Assembly: GCF_002113125.1 (NCBI RefSeq)
Contig: NZ_NEJP01000003.1
Span: 369,753-433,752, forward strand
DNA: 64,000 bases
Reading direction: 5' to 3'
Source: Pseudomonas sp. B20(2017)
Lineage (GTDB): Bacteria; Pseudomonadota; Gammaproteobacteria; Pseudomonadales; Pseudomonadaceae
Position 1 is the first letter of the stretch, and each line of letters starts with the position of its first letter. Made by a program: the position numbers and the translations under genes. This document shows positions 1 to 7,828 of this stretch, in pieces. The notes beneath the pieces are model-generated. The model was given only the letters and a program-made list of their open reading frames with translations. It did no database searches and was not told where the DNA came from.

Positions 1-308
1 TGGGCGCCAACCGCTGGCACGCACTGCGCCGGATCATCCTGCCGCTGTCGATGCCCGGCGTGATTGCCGGCGCGTTGCTGGTGTTCGTGCCAAGCCTCGG
101 CGCCTTCATCACTCCGGCGATCCTCGGCGGCGGCAAGACCCTGATGATCGGCAACCTGATCCAGCAGCAATTCGGCACCGCGCGCAACTGGCCACTGGGC
201 AGTTCGTTGTCGTTCCTGTTGCTGGGGATTCTGCTGTTGTCGCTGGTGCTCTACGCCCTCTACAGCCGCAGCGCGGCGAAAACCCTGAACCGGGGAGCGA
301 AAGCATGA
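1..308 (+). CDS. ABC transporter permease, PotB type (C-terminal part)
   Basis: The frame is open from base 3 of the window, so the gene starts upstream and only about 101 C-terminal residues are visible. The first residues, GANRWHALRRIILPLSMPGV, are the EAA loop by which binding-protein-dependent permeases contact their ATPase. Two hydrophobic segments follow and the protein ends in a short basic tail, as in PotB/PotH inner-membrane subunits of spermidine/putrescine-type importers. Its TGA overlaps the ATG of the next permease (ATGA), which indicates translational coupling. The ATPase gene must lie upstream, outside the window. The family assignment is good; the substrate is unknown. Confidence 0.9.
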   Translation, partial: GANRWHALRRIILPLSMPGVIAGALLVFVPSLGAFITPAILGGGKTLMIGNLIQQQFGTARNWPLGSSLSFLLLGILLLSLVLYALYSRSAAKTLNRGAKA

Positions 309-1093
309 TTTCTCTGCACCTGAAAAAACTCCCGGCGACCCGGGAAATCAGCCTGCTGATCCTCGCCTATCTGTACGTGCCGATCCTGGTGTTGATCGCC
401 TACAGCTTCAACGCCAACCGCTCGGCGACGGTGTGGACCGAGTTCTCGTTCGCCTGGTACGGACGGATCCTGGCCAACCCGTCGATCCAGACGGCGGCGC
501 TGAACTCGATCATCGTCGCCACCATCGCCACCGTGTGCGCCACGGCGATTGCGCTGCTCGCGGCGCTGGCGACTTACCGGCCGTTCTACGGACAGAAAAT
601 GGTCGAGGGCGGGATCAACCTGCCGCTGATCCTGCCGGAGATCGTCACCGCCGTGGCTACCCTGCTGCTGTTCATGGCGCTGGGGATCAAGCTCGGGCTG
701 ATGACCGTGATCGTCGCACACATCGGCTTCTGCATTCCGTTCGCCTACCTGCCAATTCGCGCACGCCTGAACGATCTGGACAAGAGCCTGCTGGAGGCCG
801 CCAACGATCTGTACGCCAATCCGTGGCAGGTCTTTCGCCGCGTGACCTTGCCACTGCTGTGGCCGGCGGTGTTGTCCGGTTCGGTGCTGGCGTTCGTGGT
901 CAGCCTCGACGATTTCATCATGACCTTCTTCGTCGCCGGGCCCGGTTCGACCACGTTGCCGGTGTACATCTTCTCGGCAATCAAGGCTGGCGTGACGCCG
1001 GAGATCAACGCGATTTCAACCCTGATGCTGGTGATTTCCATCGTGCTCGTGGTGCTGGCCTTCTGGCTCGGCCAACGCGGCAAACAACAATAA
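305..1093 (+). CDS. ABC transporter permease, PotC type
   Basis: A 262-residue inner-membrane permease, the usual length for the PotC/PotI family. The N-terminal transmembrane segment (about residues 14-36) is followed by further membrane helices. The EAA loop lies near residues 160-185 (LLEAANDLYANPWQVFRRVT), followed by DDFIMTFF, a motif common in PotC homologues. The start overlaps the upstream permease by 4 bases, and the binding-protein gene follows after 15 bases. It should form the heterodimeric channel with the upstream permease. The polyamine family is clear from the sequence. The actual ligand may differ, because the downstream genes are deaminase-like hydrolases. Confidence 0.93.
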   Translation: MISLHLKKLPATREISLLILAYLYVPILVLIAYSFNANRSATVWTEFSFAWYGRILANPSIQTAALNSIIVATIATVCATAIALLAALATYRPFYGQKMVEGGINLPLILPEIVTAVATLLLFMALGIKLGLMTVIVAHIGFCIPFAYLPIRARLNDLDKSLLEAANDLYANPWQVFRRVTLPLLWPAVLSGSVLAFVVSLDDFIMTFFVAGPGSTTLPVYIFSAIKAGVTPEINAISTLMLVISIVLVVLAFWLGQRGKQQ

Positions 1094-1108
1094 ACCTGGA
1101 GCGCTCTC

Positions 1109-2161
1109 ATGAAATTGAAAAACATGCGTCTGGCAGTATCCGGTCTGGCCCTGAGTTGTTTCACCGCGTTCAGCGCCCACGCCGCCGAGCCTAAGGAATT
1201 GTTCTTCTACAACTGGACCGATTACTACCCGGTCGATCTGCTGGCCAAGTTCGAAAAAGAGACCGGGATCAAGGTCACCATGGACGGCTACGACAGCAAC
1301 GAAACCCTGCTCGCCAAGTTACAGGCCGGCGGCGCAGCGTATGACGTGATCGTGCCGTCGCAGTCGATCATGCAGACGCTGATCAAGCAGGATCTGCTGC
1401 TGGAAATCGACGCCCCGACCCTGAACAACTTCCAGTACGTCAAAGGCCCGTTCCGCGACCCGAGCTTCGATCCGGGCCGCAAATTCTCGGCGCCGTATCT
1501 GTGGGGCACCACCGGTTTCTCCTATGACAGCGCCCGGGTGCCGGGCGGCAAGCTCGACGACTCGTGGAAAGAGTTCTTCGAACCGCGCAAGGAGCTGCAA
1601 GGCCAGCTCGCCGCCCTCGACACTTCCAGTAGCGTGATCAACGCCGCCAGCCATTACCTGAACGTCGACGAATGCACGGAAAACCCGCAAGACGCCAAGC
1701 GCATCCTCGAGCTGCTGCAAAAGCAGAAACCGTTTTTGAAGATGTACAGCTCCGACAACACCGTCGACCGCATGGCCTCGGGCGAAGTGATCATGATGCA
1801 GAACTGGAACGGCTCGACGGCCCGCGCCACGTTGCAGAAGAGCACCATCAAGTACGTGTACCCGAAAGAAGGCCTGGCGATGTTCCAGGACAACTTCGCC
1901 GTACCGAAAAGCGCGCCGCATCCGGGCAACGCCAAAATCTTTATCGACTGGATGATGAAACCGGAGAACGCGGCGGCCGTGTCCAACGCGATTGCCTATG
2001 CCAACGGCATCCAGAGCGATCAGTTGCTGGATGCGAAATGGAAGGTCATGGACGCGATCAACATGCCCGAGGAATACGCCTCGCGGCTGCGGCCGGAGAA
2101 GGAATGCAGCAACAAGGCGCGGGAGCTGCAGGATCGGATCTGGTCGAAGCTCAAGGGTTGA
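1109..2161 (+). CDS. Periplasmic substrate-binding protein, PotD/PotF type
   Basis: A 350-residue periplasmic binding protein with a Sec signal peptide (about residues 1-25, ending AFSAHA). The mature start, EPKELFFYNWTDYYPVDLL, matches the PotD/PotF opening YNWxxY. GYDSNETLLAKL and AAYDVIVPSQ are also characteristic of this family. A GGAG-like ribosome site precedes the ATG 15 bases after the permease. It would deliver substrate to the two permeases upstream. PotF-type proteins bind putrescine or related diamines, but the ligand pocket was not checked residue by residue, so specificity is open. Confidence 0.92.
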   Translation: MKLKNMRLAVSGLALSCFTAFSAHAAEPKELFFYNWTDYYPVDLLAKFEKETGIKVTMDGYDSNETLLAKLQAGGAAYDVIVPSQSIMQTLIKQDLLLEIDAPTLNNFQYVKGPFRDPSFDPGRKFSAPYLWGTTGFSYDSARVPGGKLDDSWKEFFEPRKELQGQLAALDTSSSVINAASHYLNVDECTENPQDAKRILELLQKQKPFLKMYSSDNTVDRMASGEVIMMQNWNGSTARATLQKSTIKYVYPKEGLAMFQDNFAVPKSAPHPGNAKIFIDWMMKPENAAAVSNAIAYANGIQSDQLLDAKWKVMDAINMPEEYASRLRPEKECSNKARELQDRIWSKLKG

Positions 2162-2185
2162 TTGCCTGACTCAAGACCCAGTTGC

Positions 2186-2284
2186 GGCCATCGCGAGCAA
2201 GCTCGCTCCCACAGGTTTTGTGGAATGCCCGGTATTTGCAGGCAACACAGATTCCTGTGGGAGCTGGCTTGCCACCGATGAGGC
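2186..2284. repeat. REP doublet (REPIN-like)
   Basis: Two inverted REP palindromes face each other: TCGCGAGCAAGCTCGCTCCC on the left and a diverged CTGTGGGAGCTGGCTTGCCA on the right, with about 40 bases between. It sits between the binding-protein stop and the amidohydrolase start. It may act as a transcript-stabilising hairpin or attenuate read-through. The right arm has drifted from the common form. Confidence 0.85.
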
Positions 2285-2316
2285 CCGCCCAGACAACACA
2301 GAAACAGAGGTATGAA

Positions 2317-3513
2317 ATGTCCCACCCCCGCTGGCTCAGAAACATCCGCCCCTACGGTGCCCCTGCCGAAGACCTGCTGATCGAAAACGGCAAGTTCACC
2401 CAACGCCGTCCGGCCTCCAATGCTCCATTGGCCGCCACCGACATCGACGGCCAGAACCAGCTACTCACCGCCCCGTTGGTGGAAAGCCACGTCCACCTCG
2501 ACAAGACCCTGTACGGCCAACCCTGGCGCCCGAACAGCGCCGGCCCGACGCTCAATGATTACATCAGCAACGAGCGCCGCGTCCTGCGTGAAGTCAAAGC
2601 ACCGATCGCCGAACGCGCCGGTGCCCTGCTGGAAAACTGCATCGCCCGGGGTTCGCTGACCATGCGTTGCCACGTCGACATCGACCCGGAATTCGGCCTG
2701 CGTCACGTCGAGGCCATGCACCAACTGCGCAAAACCTACAACGACCTGATCGACCTGCAACTGGTGGTGTTCCCGCAAACCGGCCTGATCAGCCGTCCCG
2801 GCACCGCCGAACTGATGCGCGAAGCCATGGCCCTGGGCGTGGAGAACGTCGGCGGGCTCGACCCGTGCGGCATCGATAACGACCCGATTGCGCAACTGGA
2901 TTTCGTGTTCAGCCTGGCCGGCGACTTTCAGCGTGGCGTCGACATTCACCTGCACGACAAAGGCGAACTGGGTCTGTGGCAAATCGCGCGGATCGCCGAT
3001 TACACCGAGCGCTTCAACCTGCAAAACCGGGTGATGATCAGCCATGCCTATTGCCTGGGCATGTTGCCTTGGAGTCAGGTCAAACCCGTTGCCGAACGCC
3101 TCGCCGCGCTGGGCATTTCGCTGATGAGTTCGGCACCGGCCGATTGTGCTGTTCCGCCATTCCTGGCGCTGCGTGAGACCGGGGTCAACGTTTGCCTGGG
3201 CTCCGATGGCATCCGCGATGCGTGGTCGCCGATGGGCAATGGCGACATGCTGGAACGGGCGATGTTGCTGGCGTTCCGTTTCGACCTGGGCAAGGACGAT
3301 GAACTGGCGGCGGCATTCGACGCGGCGACCGTGAACGGTGCCCGCGCATTGGGGATCGAGGGTTACGGCTTCGCCATCGGCAAGCCTGCGGACTTTCTGC
3401 TGATGCCGGTCGAAACCCTCGGCGAGGCTGTCGTCGCGCGGCCGGTGCGCCAGGTCTATCGCGGCGGTGAACTGATCGCCAGCGGCGGTCGCTTGCTGGG
3501 CAGCCGTCTGTGA
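2317..3513 (+). CDS. Amidohydrolase, cytosine deaminase (CodA)-like
   Basis: A 398-residue cytosolic metal-dependent hydrolase of the cytosine deaminase/AtzC group. Metal motif HVH lies at residues 58-60 in LVESHVHLDKT. A histidine follows at 211 in VDIHLHDKGE, then H243 in MISHAYCLG, and the beta-8 aspartate D297 in LGSDGIRD. The spacing matches E. coli CodA (61/63, 214, 246, 313). The open frame extends further upstream, but ATG 2317 is preferred because an AGAGG site lies just before it and the conserved sequence begins there. Its stop overlaps the next start (GTGA). The real substrate could be a pyrimidine, a triazine-like ring or an N-substituted amide. Confidence 0.88.
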   Translation: MSHPRWLRNIRPYGAPAEDLLIENGKFTQRRPASNAPLAATDIDGQNQLLTAPLVESHVHLDKTLYGQPWRPNSAGPTLNDYISNERRVLREVKAPIAERAGALLENCIARGSLTMRCHVDIDPEFGLRHVEAMHQLRKTYNDLIDLQLVVFPQTGLISRPGTAELMREAMALGVENVGGLDPCGIDNDPIAQLDFVFSLAGDFQRGVDIHLHDKGELGLWQIARIADYTERFNLQNRVMISHAYCLGMLPWSQVKPVAERLAALGISLMSSAPADCAVPPFLALRETGVNVCLGSDGIRDAWSPMGNGDMLERAMLLAFRFDLGKDDELAAAFDAATVNGARALGIEGYGFAIGKPADFLLMPVETLGEAVVARPVRQVYRGGELIASGGRLLGSRL

Positions 3514-4997
3514 AACGGATCGGCCTGAAGGCCGGTTGCGTGGTCGGTTACGACGGCACGCAGCATGTGCTGTGGCGCGACGGCGAAGTGGTGTTTGACG
3601 GCTCGCGAATCGAGTTTGTCGGGCGTGGTTACCAAGGGCTGGTGGATCAGTGGATCGACTACGGCAATGCACTGATCGGCCCCGGCTTCATCGATCTGGA
3701 TGCCCTCGGCGATCTCGACTCCACCGTACTGACCCTGGACAACGGCGACGAACGCGCCATGGGCCGGATGTGGTCGGCGGAGTATCTGGCGGCGGGCCCG
3801 CATGAGTCGTTCAGCCCGGAAGAAGAAGTCTTCAAATACCGCTACGCCTTCACCCAGTTGATCCGCAACGGCATCACCACTGCGATGCCGATCACCTCGA
3901 TGTACTACCGCGAATGGGCGGAGACCTACGACGAGTTCGCCGCTGTCGCCGACGTGGCGGGCGAACTGGGACTGCGCACCTATCTCGGCCCCTGCTACAT
4001 GAGCGGCATGAGTTACTGGCGCAGCAATGGCAGTCTCGCACATCACTGGGATGAAGCCCGAGGCCTGGCCGGACTCGATGCCGCTGAACGGTTTTTCAAG
4101 GATTTCGATGGTGCGCACGCCGGGTTGATTCGCGGTGCGCTGCTGCCGGATCGCATCCAGACCTGCACCCCTGCGTTGCTGTTACGCACGGCGGCCCTCA
4201 GCCATGAGCTGAACGCACCGATGCGCCTGCATTGTTGTCAGGCCCTCGGCGAGGTCGCGATGGTCGAACAGTTGCGCGGCACCTCGCCGCTGGGCTGGTT
4301 GCAGCGACTCGACCTGCTCACCCCGCGCAGCCTGTTGCCCCACGGCATCTACACCTCAGGGGATGACGATCTGCAACGGGTCATCGACGGCGGCGCCAGC
4401 CTGGTGCACTGCCCGCTGGTGTTCGCCCGTGACGGCGAGGCACTGAATTCGTTTGGCCGCTATCGCGCCAAAGGCATCAATGTCGCCCTCGGCACCGACA
4501 CCTGGCCGGCGGACCTGCTGGAAAACATGCGCCACGGTCTGAACATCGCCCGCTTGATGGAGGGCGGGCCCGCGCTGACCAGCAGCCTCGATCTGTACAA
4601 CGCCGCCACCCTCGGCGGCGCCAAGGCATTAGGCCGTGACGACCTCGGTCGCCTGGCACCCGGCGCCAAGGCCGATATCACTGTGTTCAGCCTGCGCGGC
4701 CTGCACCTGGGCCCGTTATTCGATCCGCTGAAAAATCTGCTGCTGGCTGGACGCGGCGACGACTGCATCGCCAGTTACATCGACGGTCGCTGCGTGATGC
4801 ACGACGGTCAGGTCAACGGCGTCGACTACCCGGCCCTGCAACGTCAGGCCCAACGCCAATACGAAAAATTGATGCGCAGCCACAGCGACCGGGCTTTTGG
4901 CCGACCGGACTGGAAAACCCTGTTCCGGCCAGCCATTCCGTTTGCCGACGACTACAGCGCCGAGGCGCCATTGAGCGCCACCGATCCACTTCTTTAG
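3510..4997 (+). CDS. Amidohydrolase/chlorohydrolase-family protein lacking the HxH motif
   Basis: A 495-residue protein of the AtzA/TrzN/guanine deaminase branch of the amidohydrolases. H241 (MRLHCCQ), H278 (LLPHGIY), H300 (VHCPLVF) and D330 (GTDTWP) are visible, as is a C-terminal small beta domain (PGAKADITVF). The usual first metal motif PGFIDxHxH instead reads PGFIDLDALG at residues 58-67, so both histidines are replaced by D64 and L66. The start is GTG, overlapping the stop of the preceding CodA-like gene by 4 bases, so the two are translated together. It may be a mononuclear variant with altered metal ligands, or a non-catalytic partner. The substrate is unknown. Confidence 0.85.
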   Translation: MKRIGLKAGCVVGYDGTQHVLWRDGEVVFDGSRIEFVGRGYQGLVDQWIDYGNALIGPGFIDLDALGDLDSTVLTLDNGDERAMGRMWSAEYLAAGPHESFSPEEEVFKYRYAFTQLIRNGITTAMPITSMYYREWAETYDEFAAVADVAGELGLRTYLGPCYMSGMSYWRSNGSLAHHWDEARGLAGLDAAERFFKDFDGAHAGLIRGALLPDRIQTCTPALLLRTAALSHELNAPMRLHCCQALGEVAMVEQLRGTSPLGWLQRLDLLTPRSLLPHGIYTSGDDDLQRVIDGGASLVHCPLVFARDGEALNSFGRYRAKGINVALGTDTWPADLLENMRHGLNIARLMEGGPALTSSLDLYNAATLGGAKALGRDDLGRLAPGAKADITVFSLRGLHLGPLFDPLKNLLLAGRGDDCIASYIDGRCVMHDGQVNGVDYPALQRQAQRQYEKLMRSHSDRAFGRPDWKTLFRPAIPFADDYSAEAPLSATDPLL

Positions 4998-5008
4998 AGA
5001 ACACTGCC

Positions 5009-5671
5009 ATGCACAGCTTCGATTTCAGCCAACTGAGCCCACGGGAAAAATACAAGATTCTGATCGGCAGCGTGGTGCCGCGTCCGATTGCACTGGTCAC
5101 CACCATCGATGCCGAAGGTCGGGTCAATGCCGCACCGTTCAGCTTCTTCAATGCGCTGTCGGCGGATCCGCCCATTCTCGCGCTCGGCGTCGAGAACTAC
5201 GGCGACCAGAGCCCGAAGGACACCACGCGCAATATCCAGATGAATCAGGAATTCACCGTCAACATTGTCAGCGATGCTTTGGTAGAAGCCATGAACGTCT
5301 GCGCGGTGCCTTTCGCGCCGGGCTTCGATGAACTGACCGCAGCCGGCCTGACAGCCATCCCCGGCACCTCGGTCAAATGCCCGCGAATCGGCGAAGCACC
5401 GGTGGCGCTGGAATGTCGGCGGATGATGGCGCTGAACATCGGCCAGTCGCGGGAGATCATTTTTGGCGAGGTGTTGATGGCGCATGTGCGCGACGAGTTG
5501 ATCGACCCGAAAACCCTGTACATCGATCAATTGGGGCTGGATGCGATCGGACGCATGGGCGGCCATGGTTATGCGCGGACCCGGGATTACTTCGATTTGC
5601 CGACCCGCTCGTTGCAAGCGTGGACGGAGGCACCGGGGGGTGGCGAGCGGTTTTGGCCGGCAGCCAAATAA
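5009..5671 (+). CDS. Flavin reductase-like FMN-binding split-barrel protein
   Basis: A 220-residue protein of the DIM6/NTAB flavin reductase-like family. The signature VVPRPIALVTTIDAEGRVNA, followed by APFSFFNALSADPPILALG, is the flavin-binding strand and loop of this fold. Members either reduce FMN for a two-component monooxygenase or act as flavin-dependent esterase-like proteins; no monooxygenase partner is seen in the window. It follows the HxH-less amidohydrolase by 11 bases with a GAGA-type ribosome site, and is the last gene of the transporter-amidohydrolase run before a REP doublet. Confidence 0.88.
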   Translation: MHSFDFSQLSPREKYKILIGSVVPRPIALVTTIDAEGRVNAAPFSFFNALSADPPILALGVENYGDQSPKDTTRNIQMNQEFTVNIVSDALVEAMNVCAVPFAPGFDELTAAGLTAIPGTSVKCPRIGEAPVALECRRMMALNIGQSREIIFGEVLMAHVRDELIDPKTLYIDQLGLDAIGRMGGHGYARTRDYFDLPTRSLQAWTEAPGGGERFWPAAK

Positions 5672-5691
5672 ATCAACAGAGCAACGCATTA

Positions 5692-5788
5692 CCCCTGTGG
5701 GAGCGGGCTTGCTCGCGAATGCGGTTTGTCAGTCAAAGATTATTTGTCTGATACGCCGCCTTCGCGAGCAAGCCCGCTCCCACAGGGA
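5692..5788. repeat. REP doublet (REPIN-like)
   Basis: The inverted REP pair is CCCTGTGGGAGCGGGCTTGC on the left and its inverted counterpart on the right (GCGAGCAAGCCCGCTCCC). It lies between two convergent genes, the flavin reductase-like gene on + and the DUF799 lipoprotein gene on -. A bidirectional terminator or transcript-end stabiliser role is plausible. Confidence 0.9.
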
Positions 5789-5802
5789 TTTACATCGTTT
5801 GC

Positions 5803-6462
5803 TCAGTCAGTGCCGTACTTCGGCGACCGAGGCCCGTACAGCAGGCCTGCCGGATGACCGGCCGACAGCAGTCGATTGCTGGCCACACCGGCAATCGGGT
5901 AGCCGGCATCGGTGGAGCTGTTGATGATCTGCTTCACGGCAGCAGTGATCAGCGCGCCGATCAGGCCGCCGCCACTGTTGTTGCCACCTTCTTCACTCGA
6001 CGCCCGGGCCGCACCGGTCCACAGGGTGACGCCGGTTTTCAGGTCGACCAATTTGGCGCTGGCGGTCACGGCGGTTTCGCTGCTGATCACCATGTAACGC
6101 GTGCCGTACTCACTGACGGTGATGTACAGCGCCGCATCGGCACCGAAGATTTCCTGCAACTTGTTGGCCGGCGCCGCATGGATGTCATCCGGTGTGGTCA
6201 GACCGTTCTGGCGGAACGTTTCGTCGACCAGCGTGATCGGCAGCACGTAGTAACCGGCTTCGGCCAGCGGGAACGTCACTTGCGACAACAGGCTGTAGGA
6301 CGCCTTGACGTCCGGCGAGGTGTTCAGCGGCGGCAGCACCAGAATGGACTTCGGACGCGCTTGCTTGTACGCCGAATAGTCCACGGTTTTCGGTGCGACG
6401 CAGCCACCCAGAACGGTCAGCGCCAGGCCTGCGGCCAGCAGTTTCAAGGCACGCGAGATCAT
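5803..6462 (-). CDS. DUF799 (GNA1162-like) lipoprotein
   Basis: A 219-residue predicted lipoprotein with signal MISRALKLLAAGLALTVLGG and a lipobox LGGC at residue 21. The body (KSILVLPPLNTSPDVKASYS, the VLPITLVDETF region, and a glycine-rich LIGALITAAV segment) fits the DUF799/GNA1162 family. Structural work on that family suggests a relation to outer-membrane transport accessory proteins. It is last in a three-gene run and its ATG overlaps the DUF4810 stop by 4 bases. It probably acts at the periplasmic face of the outer membrane with the CsgG-like neighbour. The specific job is unknown. Confidence 0.85.
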   Translation of the reverse strand: MISRALKLLAAGLALTVLGGCVAPKTVDYSAYKQARPKSILVLPPLNTSPDVKASYSLLSQVTFPLAEAGYYVLPITLVDETFRQNGLTTPDDIHAAPANKLQEIFGADAALYITVSEYGTRYMVISSETAVTASAKLVDLKTGVTLWTGAARASSEEGGNNSGGGLIGALITAAVKQIINSSTDAGYPIAGVASNRLLSAGHPAGLLYGPRSPKYGTD

Positions 6463-6827
6463 TTGGCGTCTCCGGTCTTGGCGTTCTTGAGCAGAAAATC
6501 CATGTAGGTGCCGGACTCGGGGAACAGAGTCTTCTCGGTGCGCAATTGCTGCACCATCTGATCATCCTTGCCCATGCTCAGGTACAGCAGACCGAGGTGG
6601 GCGTGGTAACCCGGCGGAACGGGCTTGCCACTGGCGCGGATCTTTTGCAGATCGGCTTCCAGCGCTTCGGCCTGGGCTTCTTTCGGCGTTTCGCTTTTGA
6701 AGTATTCGTAGACTTGTGGCTGGTAGCCTTCCCACTGATACAGGGTTTGCGGGCTGCTGCAACCGGCCAGCGAGGCGCAGGCAGCCAGCATCAGGGCCAT
6801 CAATGGCCGAGACAGTGTCAGATTCAT
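6459..6827 (-). CDS. DUF4810 lipoprotein
   Basis: A 122-residue lipoprotein with signal peptide MNLTLSRPLMALMLAACASL and lipobox LAGC near residue 22. The mature part begins SSPQTLYQWEGYQPQVYEYF, the typical opening of DUF4810, and the remainder is charged and predicted helical (possibly TPR-like). It is the middle gene of the CsgG-DUF4810-DUF799 trio, starting 29 bases after the CsgG-like stop and overlapping the DUF799 gene by 4 bases. A role as an accessory subunit of a CsgG-type assembly is inferred from the conserved trio only. Confidence 0.85.
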   Translation of the reverse strand: MNLTLSRPLMALMLAACASLAGCSSPQTLYQWEGYQPQVYEYFKSETPKEAQAEALEADLQKIRASGKPVPPGYHAHLGLLYLSMGKDDQMVQQLRTEKTLFPESGTYMDFLLKNAKTGDAK

Positions 6828-6856
6828 GGTGTGTTGCTCCTTGCGATGGGCGTCTA

Positions 6857-7549
6857 TCAGTTGCCCGGTTTCCAGGCACCGGCGTTCATGCCATCGACCA
6901 GGCGATTGATCGCCTCGCGCATGGCCAGATCGAGGACTTTGCCGTTGAGGGTGGAGTCGTAGGCAGCGGTGCCGCCGAAGCCGATGATTTCGCGGTTGGA
7001 CAAGGCGTATTCGCCGGCGCCCTGGGTCGAATACACCACTTCGGACGTGCTGATATTGACGATGTTCAGGTTGACCTTGGCGTAGGCGACCTGGGTCTTG
7101 CCACGGCCGAGGATGCCGAACAGTTGATGGTCGCCGGTCTCTTTGCGGCCGAATTCGGTGACGTCACCGGTGACCACGTAATCGGCGCCTTTCAGACGCT
7201 GGGCCTGACCCTTGATCGCCGCTTCCTGCTGGATCTCGCCCATGTTGTCGCGATCAAGCACCGAGAAACGGTTGGTCTGCTGCAAGTGAGTGATCAGGAT
7301 GGTCTTGGCCTGGCCGCCGAGGCGGTCGACGCCGTCGGAGAAGATCCCGCGCATGTAGCTTGAGCGGTTGTCGAACTTGCCCACGGCCATCGGGATACGC
7401 ACACCGGCCCAGGCCTGGGAGGCGCTTTCCACCTTGGCCACCGGCAATGCGCGGGAGCTTTCGGTGGCGCAACCGGAAAGCGAGCCGGCCAGGGTGCCGA
7501 GGACGGCAATCGCAATGCCCGAGACCAACATCCGGGAGATCATTCTCAC
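6857..7549 (-). CDS. CsgG/HfaB-family lipoprotein
   Basis: A predicted lipoprotein of about 230 residues with lipobox LSGC. The CsgG fold is seen in VRIPMAVGKFDNRSSYMRG, AKTILITHLQQTNRFSVLDR and ADYVVTGDVTEFGR. CsgG forms the curli secretion pore; HfaB and related proteins are relatives in other secretion or attachment systems. No curli subunit gene is nearby. The open frame extends 24 codons further upstream. GTG 7549 is preferred because AAGGA lies 7 bases before it; ATG 7543, two codons on, is the alternative. It heads a three-lipoprotein operon. Confidence 0.85.
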   Translation of the reverse strand: MRMISRMLVSGIAIAVLGTLAGSLSGCATESSRALPVAKVESASQAWAGVRIPMAVGKFDNRSSYMRGIFSDGVDRLGGQAKTILITHLQQTNRFSVLDRDNMGEIQQEAAIKGQAQRLKGADYVVTGDVTEFGRKETGDHQLFGILGRGKTQVAYAKVNLNIVNISTSEVVYSTQGAGEYALSNREIIGFGGTAAYDSTLNGKVLDLAMREAINRLVDGMNAGAWKPGN

Positions 7550-7705
7550 TGTGCATTCCTTCTGAAAATCGATGTGTCCCGGCACGGCAAAAATCGTGGG
7601 GGATCGGAAAAGGGGCGGCATTATGCCAAAGTGCCATCAGTGAGGACAGGTTTTTTTTGACGTCAGCAAATTGGCTTTTGAAGCGATCAGCTGCCGTCAG
7701 CTACC

Positions 7706-7810
7706 GATCGTTCCCACGCTCCGCGTGGGAATGCATACCGTGACGCTCTGCGTCACAGTGGACGCGGAGCGTCCATGGCGGCGTTCCCACGCAGAGCGTG
7801 GGAACGATCA
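7706..7810. repeat. Palindromic repeat, GATCGTTCCCACGC family
   Basis: This repeat family differs from the GTGGGAGCGAGC REP. It opens GATCGTTCCCACGCTCCGCG, closes with the inverted CGCAGAGCGTGGGAACGATC, and contains an internal TGACGCTCTGCGTCA hairpin. It fills most of the gap between the CsgG-like gene and the end of dnaE2. A second copy lies at 13619-13720, so the two bracket the SOS cassette. Confidence 0.85.
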
Positions 7811-7828
7811 CTAATCAACCAGTTGCCG

